Part shown: one piece after another, positions 24,500-35,134 of the stretch
Layout of the letters: each line of letters starts with the position of its first letter
How positions within the stretch are numbered: the first letter of the stretch is position 1
NCBI RefSeq assembly: GCF_047511655.1
Contig: NC_133401.1
Location: forward strand, 17,172,501 to 17,236,500
Length of the DNA: 64,000 nucleotides
Direction of reading: 5' to 3'
Source: Castor canadensis
Taxonomy: Eukaryota > Chordata > Mammalia > Rodentia > Castoridae
Notes under the pieces: model-generated
The model's input: only the letters and a program-made list of their open reading frames with translations
Databases searched by the model: none
Told to the model about the DNA's origin: nothing
Translations under genes and position numbers: made by a program

Positions 24500-24864
24500 T
24501 GCTACAGTTTGGATCACAAAGGTCCATGTGTTAGAGGCTTGGTCCCCAGTCTGGCACTTTTGGGAGATGGTGGAACTTTTCGGAGGTGGAGCTTAGGGGA
24601 AGGAAAGTGGACTTTGGGGTCCTGTCCTTGAAAATGTCATTGGGAGTCTGGCCCCTCCTCTTCCTCTGTCTGTCATTTTGTAGCTGCCATGGAGGTGAAC
24701 AGCTTACTCTACCACTGGAATCTGTCTTGCCACGGGCCCAAAAGCAACCAGCCAACCACTATGGACTACAACCTCCAAAACTATGAACTAAAATAAACCT
24801 TTCTTTTTTTAAGTGGATTCTGTCAGATATTTTTGTTACAGTAATGGCAAGTCAACTGATAACA
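24500..24864 (+). mobile_element. MaLR-type solo LTR fossil in MILL intron 1
   Basis: Begins 'GCTACAGTTTGGATCACAAA', contains 'GGCTTGGTCCCCAGTCTGGC' and the polyadenylation-like 'AAAATAAACC', and ends 'GTCAACTGATAACA'. This layout matches ERVL-MaLR LTRs. It is a single LTR without an internal region, diverged and old. Related copies lie at 10092-10402 and 41688-42030 in antisense. Confidence 0.6.
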
Positions 24865-25404
24865 GCTCCTGACTACCAGTGGTAGATTCTTGCCTCCTGT
24901 ATTCTGGATGTTTTCATTGCTTCTTGCACATTGCCCCCAACACACCTGTTTTAATTTCTGTTGTTTCCATCCACCTGGGGCTTCATCCTTTTCCTCCGTT
25001 TGGCAGAACTACAGGGGTGAACACCGCAGTTCAGTCAGGATGCACCTGGGGCAGCACAAAGTTCACAACTCCAATGGGGTTTGATTGTCTGAGCTGCAGA
25101 CTCCCCGAGGGTCTAACAGAGTTCCTTACAATTGTCTTTTAAGTCACCAAAGAGTGCCTTTCAGAGATTTTCAGCTTGATCTACTCTCACCTGCACCTCT
25201 CAGGATGTCCCACGCATTTCTGTCTTTTTCTCCTCAGACAGACATTAGTCCTCCCTTCTTCCTTTTACACCTCTTTAAGACTTTCTACTCTAATCAACTT
25301 GCCTGGCCCTCTCTTTCCCTCCACCCCTCTGAGATGGATCAGTACAGAGCTGTCTGACTTCAGTAACTCAAGGCAAGTGTGTCACCTGTCTCCTCTGTCC
25401 CCAG

Positions 25405-25677
25405 AAACCCACACACTCCGCTATGACCTCATGGCCTTGTCTCTGGATGGGCCTGGGAAGCCCCAGTTCCTGGCCCTGGGGTACTTGGACGATGAGCTCT
25501 TCTTGCACTATGATGGGGAGAGCTACAGGGCAGAGCCCTCCCCTGGGCTTGCTCTCAGGAGCAGGGGACAGCTGGGAGCTGAGGCCTGGGCCAGAGAGAC
25601 TGAAGACCTGCAGGACAAGGAGCAGCAGCTCAGGAAGACTCTGGCTGAGATCATGGGCCAGGAGGGCCAGGATGGGG
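25405..25677 (+). CDS. MILL: MILL exon 2, alpha1 domain
   Basis: Acceptor 'CTGTCCCCAG' at 25395-25404 and donor GTGAGT at 25678. The 91 codons are fully open and encode ETHTLRYDLMALSLDGPGK, then 'FLALGYLDDELFLHYD', 'WARETEDLQD' and 'LAEIMGQEGQ'. This is a beta-sheet plus helix alpha1 platform half with no cysteine, as expected. Enters and leaves in phase 1. Confidence 0.85.
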
Positions 25678-25895
25678 GTGAGTGCACAAAGCCAGAGACA
25701 GATGGGTCAGAGCTCTGATTCCTGATGCCAGCGAGGAGGGCAGGGCACAGCAAAGCTTATGGAACAAAGTGATGTCTTAAGACCACACCATTGCCTCACA
25801 CTTGCATGGAGCAGAGGACACAGCCTTCTGGGCTGAAGTCTAGCAGAGGTCCAAGGACACCAAGGTGACAAGTCACTACCTGGTAGTGTGGCCAG

Positions 25896-26174
25896 GCCTT
25901 CACTCCCTCCAGGCCACACTGGGCTGTGAGCTCCAAGAAAACCTCAACATTGGAGGCTTCTGAAGGTGCTTGGGCTTCGATGGGCAGGATTTCCTCACCT
26001 TTCACCTGGAGACTCTCACTTGGAAAGTGGCGGTGCCCTCAGTCCAGAAGATCAAGAAGTTCTGGGAGATGCAAGGCCCCAGCGTGGAGCTAGTGAAGAT
26101 TTTCCTGCTTGAAACTTGTCCTGTTCAACTCCAGAGACACCTGCCTTCCTTGAGCAGTCCCTTGGTGACTATAG
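25896..26174 (+). pseudogene. MILL: MILL exon 3, alpha2 domain with in-frame TGA
   Basis: Encodes 'GLHSLQATLGCELQEN', then 'GGF' TGA 'RCLGFDGQDFLTF', 'TWKVAVPSVQ' and 'ETCPVQLQRHL'. The disulphide cysteines (GCEL, ETCP) remain. The TGA (25961-25963) stands where class I alpha2 domains usually have Trp in 'GFWR', a one-base change from TGG. The acceptor 'AGTGTGGCCAG' lacks a pyrimidine tract. The frame-keeping donor at 26175 (GTACTG) is poor, while the better-looking GTGACT at 26165 would break the frame. Confidence 0.75.
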
Positions 26175-27188
26175 GTACTGGCCACAGGCAGTGGGTCCCC
26201 TCAGTGTGCTGTCCCTACAGGGCTCTAGCTATTATCTTTGAGAGGGGGTAAGTTCTCATGAATTGCACAAGGGTAGCACAGCCTATAATGATGCTCACAT
26301 AGGAGCAGGAGGGGTCTCCCCTAGAGTCATTGCAGGGTCAGACAACTGGGGAATCAGGGGTTCCCTGATTCTCCAGCAGCCTCATTCTCTAGGATGGTGA
26401 TCCCGAGGAGTGAAGATGACTACGTCTGAACTCCTGGGTGGAGGGCTAAATGGGTCACCTGGCTGCAGCTGAGATAGGACAGAACGTTCCAGCCTTTGAG
26501 TTATGCCACATAATCAAGCCCACACTTTCCTGTGTTATGTGACCCTGGTCTTTTCACTCTTGTTCTGCCCTTGTTTTTAGAAAAGTCAAGCTTAAATTGC
26601 CTCCTTGGTTAAGTGCTGTGAGAGAAAACAAAATGGGGTCTTGGGAAACCGGTTGTGGGGGAAGGAAGGCAGGATAAAAACACCAATTGTCAGCCAGTGG
26701 TTCCCAAGAGAAAGGTCAGGTCCAAGGCTAAAGAATAGCAGCCACAGTTAGCTGACTATCCTTATGCACAGTCCCTCACTGTCCCCTAGAGCATGCAGAA
26801 CTGGCTTGGTCATGGAAGAAGGAGGCACATACCATCTAGGCCAGATTCCCAGTCCCTGGAGACCATTGCAGCGCCACTTGTCCCATCAGTGCCTGCAAAT
26901 CCATGTACTCCATATGCTGAAAGGTGGATCTTGTCCCCAGACAGCAGGGACTTCATGTCCTCTCAGGGTTTCCAGGTGGAACAGGGCCTGACACCCACCG
27001 AGTCAGGAGCAATTGGAGCTGGGTCAACCTCCCACATTCCTCCCACCACTGGGGTTATGGCCTCCAGGGAGGGGTAACTGTACATAGGGTGATTCTTTGG
27101 GGCTGATTGGTTCTTGCTCTCAGTGTCCCATCAGGCAAGGACAGGGGGCGTCCCCAGCCTCACGGTGCTCTGCCTCTTCTTCCCCCAG

Positions 27189-27467
27189 GTCCTCCAACAG
27201 TGACTGTGACCTACAATAAGAAGCCAGTAGGCAGGATAATGCTGAAGTGTAGGGCTTTTAAATTGTATCCTCGGAGTGCCAACCTGACCTGGCTTCAGGA
27301 TGGCGAGCCCACGCACCAGGGCACTTTTGGCTCTGGGGCCATCTTACCCAGTGGGGATGGCACCTACCAGACCTGGGTGGCTATTCGGGTCCTTCCTGGA
27401 GAGGAACAGAGGTTCACCTGCCAAGTGGAAGACCACAGGGGAAAAACTACTTACATTGCAGTCTTTG
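27189..27467 (+). CDS. MILL: MILL exon 4, alpha3 Ig-like domain
   Basis: Strong acceptor 'CTTCTTCCCCCAG' and donor GTGAGA. The 93 codons are open and encode 'GPPTVTVTYNKK', 'LKCRAFKLYP' and 'RFTCQVEDH', giving the two Ig C1 cysteines. There is an N-glycosylation site in 'ANLTW' and the phrase 'DGTYQTWVAIRVLPGEEQRF'. Phase 1 at both ends. Confidence 0.9.
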
Positions 27468-27551
27468 GTGAGAAGCTGGGGGAGCCCTGGCTGTAGGGAG
27501 TGGAGGCAGGGACAGGAAGGGCCCACAGAGTGAAATCACCACCCTTTTCAG

Positions 27552-27661
27552 GCAAGCATCCAGGACATCAAGACAAGCTGACTCTCAGTGCAGCCACTGC
27601 TGCTGCTCCTCTGCCTGTCTCCATGCTTTCTGCTGTGCTGGTATTGGTGATCCAGGCCTAG
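27552..27661 (+). CDS. MILL: MILL exon 5, hydrophobic C-terminal tail (GPI-type)
   Basis: After the acceptor 'ACCCTTTTCAG' it reads GKHPGHQDKLTLS, then a hydrophobic run (AATAAAPLPVSMLSAVLVLV) and IQA with TAG at 27659-27661. No basic stop-transfer residues follow the hydrophobic run, which argues for GPI anchoring rather than a transmembrane tail. Confidence 0.7.
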
Positions 27662-27669
27662 AGGAGCGA

Positions 27670-28245
27670 GGACACAGAGGAGGGAAGAAGCCCAAGGGCA
27701 GGGACAGGGGGACAGTTCTGTGCTCTGTCTGGTGGTGAGTGGAGACAGTGCTCTTCTTTCCTCCAGGGGCAGCACAGGAGCAGACAAGCCCTCTGCCTGC
27801 TAGAAAAATCACATCCTGAAGGTGCTGGAGAGCTAGCCCAGAAATAAGAAGACTGGGGGAGCAAGAGAGGGGAAGAGAATCAAGCAATTATCTTGCCTTT
27901 CACGTAAGATCTGTATGTTGGAATGTGCAATTAGCTGGGGAGGAAGACGCGTTTGTGAAACTAGTCTAGATTACACAGGTAGAAAGTAGCATTACTTCAG
28001 CACCATTTACAACCCCAATGAGTGGATGGATCCAACCAGCCACCATCCAGGGCTTCCACTCTTGCAATTGACAGGCTGCTGAATGCTGGGTATAGTGTCT
28101 CTCAGCTAAGTTTTCAGGTCACAGAAGCAGAGAACTAGTTTCAGCCTGAGGAGAAGCGAAGTCCTGATTCCAGGAAACTGCAAGACAAGTGATCCTGTCC
28201 CTTCACCAAACACATGACCAGAAAGAAAACAAGCAACCAAAAGAG
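27670..28245. other. Downstream of MILL: 3' UTR candidate, no other gene
   Basis: Probably contains the MILL 3' UTR, but I see no canonical AATAAA close to the stop. No other feature is supported. Confidence 0.35.
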
Positions 28246-28248
28246 ATG

Positions 28249-28443
28249 AGCCGGGAGCCAGTGGCTTACACCTGTAATCCCAACTACTCAGGAGGCAGAG
28301 ATCAGGAGGTTCACACTTTGAAGCCAGCCCAGGCAAATAGTTCGAGAGACCCTATCTCAAAAATACCCAACATAAAAAAGGGCTGGTGGAATGGCTCAAG
28401 ATGTAGGCCCTGAGTTTAAGCCCCAGTACCACAAAAAAAAAAC
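28249..28443 (+). repeat. Dimeric B1/ID SINE
   Basis: Left part 'GCCGGGAGCCAGTGGCTTAC', right part 'GGGCTGGTGGAATGGCTCAA', with the internally shortened ID half ('GATGTAGGCCCTGAGTTTAA') and an A tail. Confidence 0.88.
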
Positions 28444-28449
28444 CAGATG

Positions 28450-29160
28450 GAGGCTAAGTGATGACAAAAGGACATTTGAGAGTCAAAATAACTGGTGGTG
28501 ACTAGGGTCCTCATCTGGATTTTGATTCAAACACGTAAATGTTACCAAAAGAGATACTCAGGGGATATCTCATTAAATATTATACCTGGGCTAGTTGGTG
28601 GTCTTAAGTAATTATTGTGAGTTTTAAAAATACATACTGCTTTTATATTTTGAATTCACATACAATAATTTATGTTTTTTTAGGCATGTTAAAATTTTGG
28701 GCCTGGGGATGAACATATGTTGGGGATTAATTTTGGAATAATCAGATGACAGGGTTAGAGATAGAGATGGCCCAAGAGACAAAAGCTGGTGAGTGTCTAA
28801 GCTGATTGATGGATGTTATGTGGCTACTATTTTTGTGTGCATTTGAAACTTTCTCTAAGAAAGTGTTTTTAAAAAAATAAGAGTCACTTATTGAGACTGG
28901 GAAGGAGTCCCAGACCCTCTGACATGTATGCTTGGTGATTTCTGGACAAAAATCACATAAAAGTTGAGAAAGTCATAGAACAAAAATGCAGAAAACAGAA
29001 TAAGCCGCAGGGCAGATGGGAAATGAGCACAGAAGAAAAAAATGCAGACCTAGGAGGGGATAAGAAATTCAGAACTGCCAAGTGTGACTAAATGAAGATA
29101 AATGTTGAGTGGACAGGCAAAATTCCAGTGCCTTGTTCTAATTTTTATTCAAAAATGAAA
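28450..29160. other. A/T-rich intergenic, unassigned old repeat likely
   Basis: The stretch around 28500-28860 has the look of an old dispersed element ('GGTCTTAAGTAATTATTGTG'), but I cannot assign a family. No gene is seen. Confidence 0.3.
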
Positions 29161-29165
29161 TCTTT

Positions 29166-29376
29166 AGGCAGGATTATGCCTGTAATCCTAGCTACCTGGG
29201 AGGCTGAAATCAGGATCCAGGTTCAAGACCAGCCATGACAAATAGTTCATGAGACCACAACTCCAAAATACCCAGAGCAAAATGCACTGGAGGTGTGGCT
29301 CAAGTGGCAGAGTGTCAGTTCTGCAAGCGAGAAGCCCTGAGTTCAAACCCCAGTCCCCCCACCCACAATGTGTGAC
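29166..29376 (+). repeat. Dimeric B1/ID SINE
   Basis: 'GCCTGTAATCCTAGCTACCT' in the left half and 'GTGTGGCTCAAGTGGCAGAG' in the right half. Moderately diverged. Confidence 0.82.
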
Positions 29377-29566
29377 AATAACAATGTACAGGGAGGAGGA
29401 CACAGTGCACGTTCTTATTGGAAAAGGCATGGTGATGTCACAGCAGTGTTAAAAGTAGAAATTTTTTAGACTGATACAGGAGGGATATTAAAATCTCTAG
29501 GGTGAGCACAGTTGAACTGTGACATGTACAATGAATAGGCTTTTCAAGGGAAGTATGGAATGACAT

Positions 29567-29790
29567 TGCTATAGTCTGAATGTCCCCCTCATTGTTGCAT
29601 GCTGGAACTTCGTTCCCCAATGTGGTTAAAAGACGAGGCCTTTGGTGGGTGACTACACCACGGGTGCCCAGGCCTCCTGATGGGATTGAGGACCTTTTCA
29701 CAGAGGACCTCTTCACAGCTGCCTTGTTCTTTCCACTGTGAGGACACAGCGAGACGGTGCAGGTTGAAACTAGTAATTTCTGGTTTTCCC
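29567..29790 (+). mobile_element. MaLR-type LTR fossil fragment
   Basis: 'TGCTATAGTCTGAATGTCCC' at the left edge and 'CTCCTGATGGGATTGAGGAC' inside resemble an old ERVL-MaLR (MLT/MST-like) LTR. Only a partial, diverged copy. Confidence 0.45.
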
Positions 29791-29799
29791 GTAAGCATT

Positions 29800-30765
29800 A
29801 TGAACTTTTGTGACAACATTCAAACTGTCCTAATGTTGATTCTAAATGCATATGGAAATTTAACGTTCAAATCACTATTTACATAGAGCACTGCAGTTTG
29901 AAGTGTTCGACACATCGATGGGTTTTGTTTGCTTTGTCTTTTGTTTGCTTTTGTAAATATTTATCGAGAAGAACACAGCTTGCTTTCTTCTCATCATATG
30001 ACTTATAATACGCAGTGACACATTTTCTATGCTGGGACAAATCATCCTATGACTAGTGACACATGTTACTTTCTAAGTTTTACCCTTTGCACTTTCAAGG
30101 TCTTCAACTGTGTAAGAATTTCCTCGATGTGCAAGTATTTTGCCAGTGTCTCTTCCTTTGGTGGCCTCATCCTTTTTGTCACAGTGCTCTCACTCAGGGT
30201 GATCAGCTCACCTCCCCTTAATTCCTTGGGTTGCTTCTCTAGAGTCCCTCCAGATACCGCGGTGTGGACACCCCAAGGTCAGCTAGCTCTTCTGCGACCA
30301 CTAGACTTTGGAGTTACTTCCCCTCCGGTGTTAATCACGTTTTGTTTCTTTGCTGCACTTGACTCCTTATTGGTCAATTTCCTCTTTTGATTTTCCATTT
30401 TTGAAAAGTGCCCAAGGCTTTCTTGAACTCCAGGGGAGAAGGTGGTGACAGAACTACATGCTTTGCCATCTGGGCAAGAACCGAACAATGCGTGAGCAGA
30501 CTTTGCCAGTCATGAGGTCTAGCTCTCTGTCAGGATGCACGGGTACTGCCTAGGTCGTGGATAGCTGATTGAAGGACAAGCAGGAAACTTATACTTTACG
30601 CAGTTACTCACAGGCGGTGTACCTTGCTGCTGAAATCTGAACCATGTTGTTGAGAGACAGATATTATTTAACCGAATTTTAGTAACTGAAATTCATGCGT
30701 ATTAGGACAAGGAAAAGTGAAGACTGCCTGTCTTACAAAGTCATCAGAATAAAGCTACAAAAACA
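29800..30765. other. Intergenic, no gene recognised
   Basis: Nothing supportable; the open frame at 30049-30390 shows no domain. Confidence 0.4.
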
Positions 30766-30768
30766 GAA

Positions 30769-31099
30769 CAGTCAGAGCTCAGTGTCTGCAGTGATTGTTT
30801 CCAGGATCCCCCCATGGTATGAATATGCACACGTGCTCAAGTACCTTAAGTAAAACATCTACACTTAAATTTCACACAGATGACACCCCTCCTCCTGCAT
30901 GCTTTAAGTCACCTCTAGATCATTCACAATCCTGAGACAATGTAAATCTAGGTAAATGGTCGTTATGCACTGTGCTGTGTAAGGAATGATGACAAGGAAG
31001 GTGACAGTGTCAGCAAGGACAATCTATGTGTTCACATAGATTTGATCTGAGGTTGACTGATTCCATGGGTTCAGAACCACAGACACCGAGGACTGACTG
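30769..31099 (-). mobile_element. MER2-class (Tigger-derived) DNA transposon
   Basis: Imperfect terminal inverted repeats: CAGTCAGAGCTCAGTGTCTG at the left and, in reverse complement, CAGTCAGTCCTCGGTGTCTG at the right. Inside is the diagnostic 'CACCTCTAGATCATTCACAA' and 'CAATGTAAATCTAGGTAAAT'. About 331 bp with no transposase, typical of the non-autonomous MER2 type. Old and diverged. Confidence 0.8.
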
Positions 31100-31189
31100 C
31101 ACTGCTTCAAGAAGAGACAAATTGATGAAGGGAACAGGGCTCAGAGAGAGATCCACACGTCTGCCCTCACCTGATGCATGGTAAAGCTG

Positions 31190-31470
31190 ACACTGCTGTG
31201 CAGTTAGGAAAAGATGAGGTTTTCAGTAAATGGTGTTGTGTCCTTCTGATTCTTACATGGAAAAAATGTAGATATGGATTGCTCCCTCATGCCATGTACA
31301 TAATAAATGTCAGCTGAATGGCACATCTAAAGGCAAATGATAAATAATAAGTTTTAGAAAAAAATATTTGTAGAACATCTTTGTGACCTTGATATAGATC
31401 TTAAACATGACCCAAAATCATTATACACAAAGGGCGAATGAAAGAAATTTACTTAAATGGAAACATATTC
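31190..31470 (+). mobile_element. LINE-1 ORF2 3'-part fragment, plus strand
   Basis: 'CAGTAAATGGTGTTGTGTCC', then 'CTCCCTCATGCCATGTACAT' and 'TCTTTGTGACCTTGATATAG' follow the order of the L1 ORF2 C-terminal region. Broken and old. Confidence 0.6.
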
Positions 31471-31529
31471 ACTCATGTCAACAGAAAACAGAAATCTGTG
31501 AGTATGGGAAAGGTTCATCTGATCTGAGA

Positions 31530-32470
31530 CCTGCTGTGATCTGCTGTCACTGCCCAGGACACCCTCGGCCACCCACCCCTGCCCGGGAGCAGACACCCCT
31601 CTCTTGTGGTCACTCAGGGTCAGACCTCACCATCTGCCTTTTTCTTGGTTGTCTAATTCGCCACTCTAGGGCTATCCTACCTTGTGTGGTTTATTATTTA
31701 AGAAAAATAAGGCTCCACAACAGTTGTATCCAGTGCCACTGTTCCCAGCTTTGCAGAACTGCAATTTCAGCATAAAACATGGTCTAAGCATACGAAGATT
31801 AGCTAATGGGGACTCCTGTGAGGACATCGCTTCAGTGCTAGCGCCCCCTGGAGGAAGTGAGAGGAACACGTGGCTTTGGCTGGGTCCTCATAGAACACAG
31901 GATTCCTCATAGAACTTCCTAGTGTTTCCCGGTGCTTCTCTTAATATAACTTGGATCTTTCATTTGAATCCAGACATCTCGATGGGGATCCTGGTTGGAA
32001 TCTAGGGGTCAAAGGTTAGCCAGTCCACAAAACCCACTGTACCCTCTCTGTGTACAAAGTGGAGGTGCTGACCAGGTGCCGTCCCATGCACATTTCCCTC
32101 TGTAGTCCGTCCCTGTATTGGGAAGAAAAATAGGAAACTTTGATCCAGGCAAGAATGAGGGATGTGGGTGGCTGTTCTCCACCTCAGGGAGGACACCCTC
32201 ATCTCAGTCAGAATCCAAAGGCGTGGGTGCCTGTGATTTGGGTGACAGGGACAGTGTTAGCAGCTGGGGTGGGCTCTCGGGTTAGGTAAACCACACTGCA
32301 GAAAGTCCACCGGAAACCTGATCACCAGACAACTGTCCGGCTTAAGTGAAGTTCTGTGTCCCCCGCAGCTACACCATCAGTGTGGCCCTGGTCCCAGCTG
32401 GGGTGACTCATGTTCCTGAATAGTGGGTGCTCTCTGGCTTCCCCGTGTGTAGGAAGGCAGCATTGGTTCT
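31530..32470 (+). repeat. Direct duplicate, copy A (matches 55975-56850)
   Basis: Matching anchors in the same order as copy B: 'ATAACTTGGATC', 'CCAGACATCT(C/T)GATGG', 'GTCCTCATCTCAG'-like text, 'AAACCACACT(G/C)CAGAAAG' and 'GGCTTCCCCGTGTG'. Roughly 70% identity by eye with indels, so an old duplication. Confidence 0.6.
31840..31854 (-). promoter_or_regulatory. CTCF-like core motif, minus orientation
   Basis: On the minus strand CCTCCAGGGGGCGCT fits the CTCF core CCASYAGRKGGCRSY at 14 of 15 positions. Binding is inferred from the motif only. Confidence 0.45.
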
Positions 32471-32479
32471 CTTACATTT

Positions 32480-34130
32480 CTTCTGATGGCACCCAGCCTT
32501 CCTTCCCATCCCTGGAAAGGGGGCTTCACTGGTGTGATTGTGACCTGACCCAAACCAGTCTTTAGTCCCCAGAGAGGCAGGTGAGGAAGAGGTCACCTTC
32601 TGTGTTCACGGTAAGTGAGTCCGGTGTGAATTTAAGACACCCATTTAATGAATCAGTGTTGGAGCGATGTGTCAGGAATCCCGTGGTTTGCAGATGACTA
32701 ACACAGTGACTCCTAGCTATGGTCGCTCTCCTCCTGTGGCCCTGACTCTCTGCGGTGATTTGCCTTGTGGCTGTGAACGTAGCAGCAGAGGAATCCGTGT
32801 GCAGGACAATGTAGCATGTGCTCATGAAGCCTCTGTGCTAAAGGCGACCAGAGGCAGGTGAGCCCAGCTCAGCTCTCGTTGTGCCCAGTCTCATGGACCC
32901 CTGACCCGTCATGAGCCCATCTGTTCCAGTGACCAAGAGAAATGGGCTTCAGATGCCCACGGTCACCCTGCCTGGCTGGACCCACACTGGGACTGACTCT
33001 GTGGCCTCTGACACCACCCCAGTTTCTCTGAAGGTCTGTCTTCCATGTTACAACTACACATAGAACACTCTTTTCAGTGTGTGTCACGAGAGAGAGTGGG
33101 AGGGAGAGAGAGAGAGAGGAGAGAGAGAGAGAATGTTGGGACTCAGGCTGTTTTGGGTTTCAAACTGAGCACGTGGGGCGCAGCAGAGTCAGGACAGCCA
33201 TCTCTCAAGGCCTAGAGGCAGAGACTGCAGAAGATGCAGGATTCTCTTCTCAGGATCCCTCTCCCACTTGGGGATACTGAGGCTCGCTCATTGCTCTGCA
33301 GATTCACATCTGGAAGTAAACAACAGCAGCACAGGTAAGTCCAGCGACGTGGTTTAAAAGCCCCGGCAAGTCACTGTCATAACCTCCTCACACTCTCTTC
33401 CCTTCTACTCCGCGGCTGTGCTTCTTTTCAGATTATAAGACCAAAGGGGGAGGGGCAGGGTATTTCTGCTTGGCCATTTTACCTCCACTGCCAAGCACAA
33501 TAGGACAAACACTAGTCAGTAAGGACATATTTGACAAGTTACTTCAGGAGTGACTTCAGAAGGAGCCTGGGAACAATCCCACCTGAAGTCCCCTCTCTGC
33601 CTTGATCTTTCCAGACCTGACACTGACCCCTTTGAGAAGGGCCGTCCGCAGGTGGATCCTGGTCTCCCCCATTTCTCTCCCCACCTGATTTTCCTTTTCT
33701 CTCAAGCTCCTTAATTCTCATTCCATCGCAAATCTTCTATGTGAACATTGGAACTCATGCTTGAAAAAATAATTAACAACTCAGTGTCAACTGCTTCTCA
33801 GACCTTCCTTCAAATACCTGAGAGAACTCCCCTTGGCCTGAGTCTCAGGGAGCACTGGCACTCTCCGGCTCCCTCCCCTGGAATCTGAGGACAGCCCTGT
33901 GGTTCTCTCAGGTGGAAGACGCTCAGATCATCACATCCGGGTTCCTCAGCAGGAGGAGACAGCACCAGATGGATGTGACTCTGACAGCACCTGTCTCCCC
34001 CAACTTGGGTGTCACTCATGCCATCAAGCTCATTTCTATTGCTCGTAGGATCTCTGTCGCTGCTACATTTGGGTCACACTATCTGACTCCACGGGGACTT
34101 TTCTAAGTGGCTCATCCTGTTACCCAGCAA
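32480..34130. other. Intergenic, no gene recognised
   Basis: A purine run at 33085-33131 (AGAGAG-rich) is the only simple repeat. No exon is supported. Confidence 0.4.
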
Positions 34131-34439
34131 CCCCTGCTCCTCTGCTGTCTGCAGCATCCATATGGCCAGCTCCCTAGCAGAAGAAAGGACTACAGATGAG
34201 CAGTTGTTACTGCCAGAAAGTGGGCTGAGGATCTCACATTCAACACTTTCAGTCCAACCAATTAGAAAAGGACTATTATCAACACCATTCGTCTATGTGA
34301 AGACGAATTCCAGACAGTATGACGTACACCTAGGTCACTCGGCAGGAGGTGAATACCCTGCCTGGAACAGACACTCTTTCAGCTCTTTTGACACCTTATC
34401 TTGATAATCCTCACCCTGTGACAATGCCCCACAATGTCA

Positions 34440-35130
34440 CATCTTTGAAGCCTTGTATATGACAAGGGACACACCTCTGATATAATTTGCATGCTATATA
34501 GTTATCCATTGATGGGGTAGAGCTGTTGGGTTTTGAATCTTCAGAGATTTGTGCAATTATAACTAATTTTACAAAGCTAATATTAGAGAGTTGTCATTAC
34601 CCCGTGAGCAGTCACTCTCCTTTACCCAGCCCGACTGACCATACCATATTTACTGTCTGTATGGATGTGTATATTCTAAGAGCTCCTACACATGGAATCA
34701 TACAAGACCCTTTTTTGAGAAGGCATCTTTATGTTCCCCAGGCTGGTCTACAACTCCTAGGCTCAAGGGATCCTCCTGCTTCAGAATCCAGAATACTGGG
34801 ATTACAGGTGTGTGCTACCACACCTGACTCAACAGTTTGCTTCTGTAACATTTTGCTTGGCAAATGGCCCCAAAGTTCATTAGTGTCTCAGGTTTCTGGA
34901 GACACTAATTTGTTTTGCTACACTGTCTGCATTGTTTTGCTACCAAGGAATGTTGTGTGTTTGGACAAGACAAACTTTGTTCATGCACTGTTCAGCTGAT
35001 GGCTGTTTGGTTTGTTTCCCCTTGGGCTGTTAGAACGAGTGTTGCTGTGACTGTTCCTGTAACACTGATGTGTGGAACTATGTTTTCAGTTCTCCTGGCT
35101 GTGTACTTAGGCGTGCAATAGCACGGTCAT
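34440..35130. mobile_element. Probable old L1 or related fragment split by a SINE
   Basis: Flanks on both sides of the SINE at 34711 look like an old LINE 3' region ('ACACATGGAATCATACAAGA', 'CTTGGGCTGTTAGAACGAGT'). I am not sure of the family. Confidence 0.35.
34711..34832 (-). repeat. B1-like SINE monomer, minus strand
   Basis: 'TTATGTTCCCCAGGCTGGTC' to 'GGGATTACAGGTGTGTGCTA' is a B1/Alu-type 7SL-derived monomer in antisense. Confidence 0.75.
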
Positions 35131-35134
35131 GTGA

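Larger units (their letters stand above)
21993..27661 (+). pseudogene. MILL: MILL-family MHC class I-like gene, five exons, alpha2 exon damaged
   Basis: Coding exons 21993-22071 (signal peptide), 25405-25677 (alpha1), 25896-26174 (alpha2), 27189-27467 (alpha3, Ig C1) and 27552-27661 (tail). All introns are phase 1, as in class I genes. Alpha1 'ETHTLRYDL' and 'WARETEDL' recall MIC/MILL; alpha3 has 'DGTYQTWVA', also typical of MIC. The protein ends in a hydrophobic segment followed at once by TAG, the layout of a GPI signal, which fits MILL (GPI-anchored, beta2-microglobulin-associated) better than MIC (transmembrane). Exon 3 has an in-frame TGA at 25961-25963 and weak splice sites. Exons 1, 2, 4 and 5 are open. 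An interferon-type element and a CpG island sit at the start. Mouse Mill genes have an extra small exon after the signal exon; I could not find one. The IGFL gene downstream supports the locus. Family call firm; activity uncertain. Confidence 0.8.

Noticed and set aside
31407-31775. 122-codon frame on the plus strand between MILL and IGFL
   Set aside because: It crosses from an L1 fragment into the duplicate block and has no domain.
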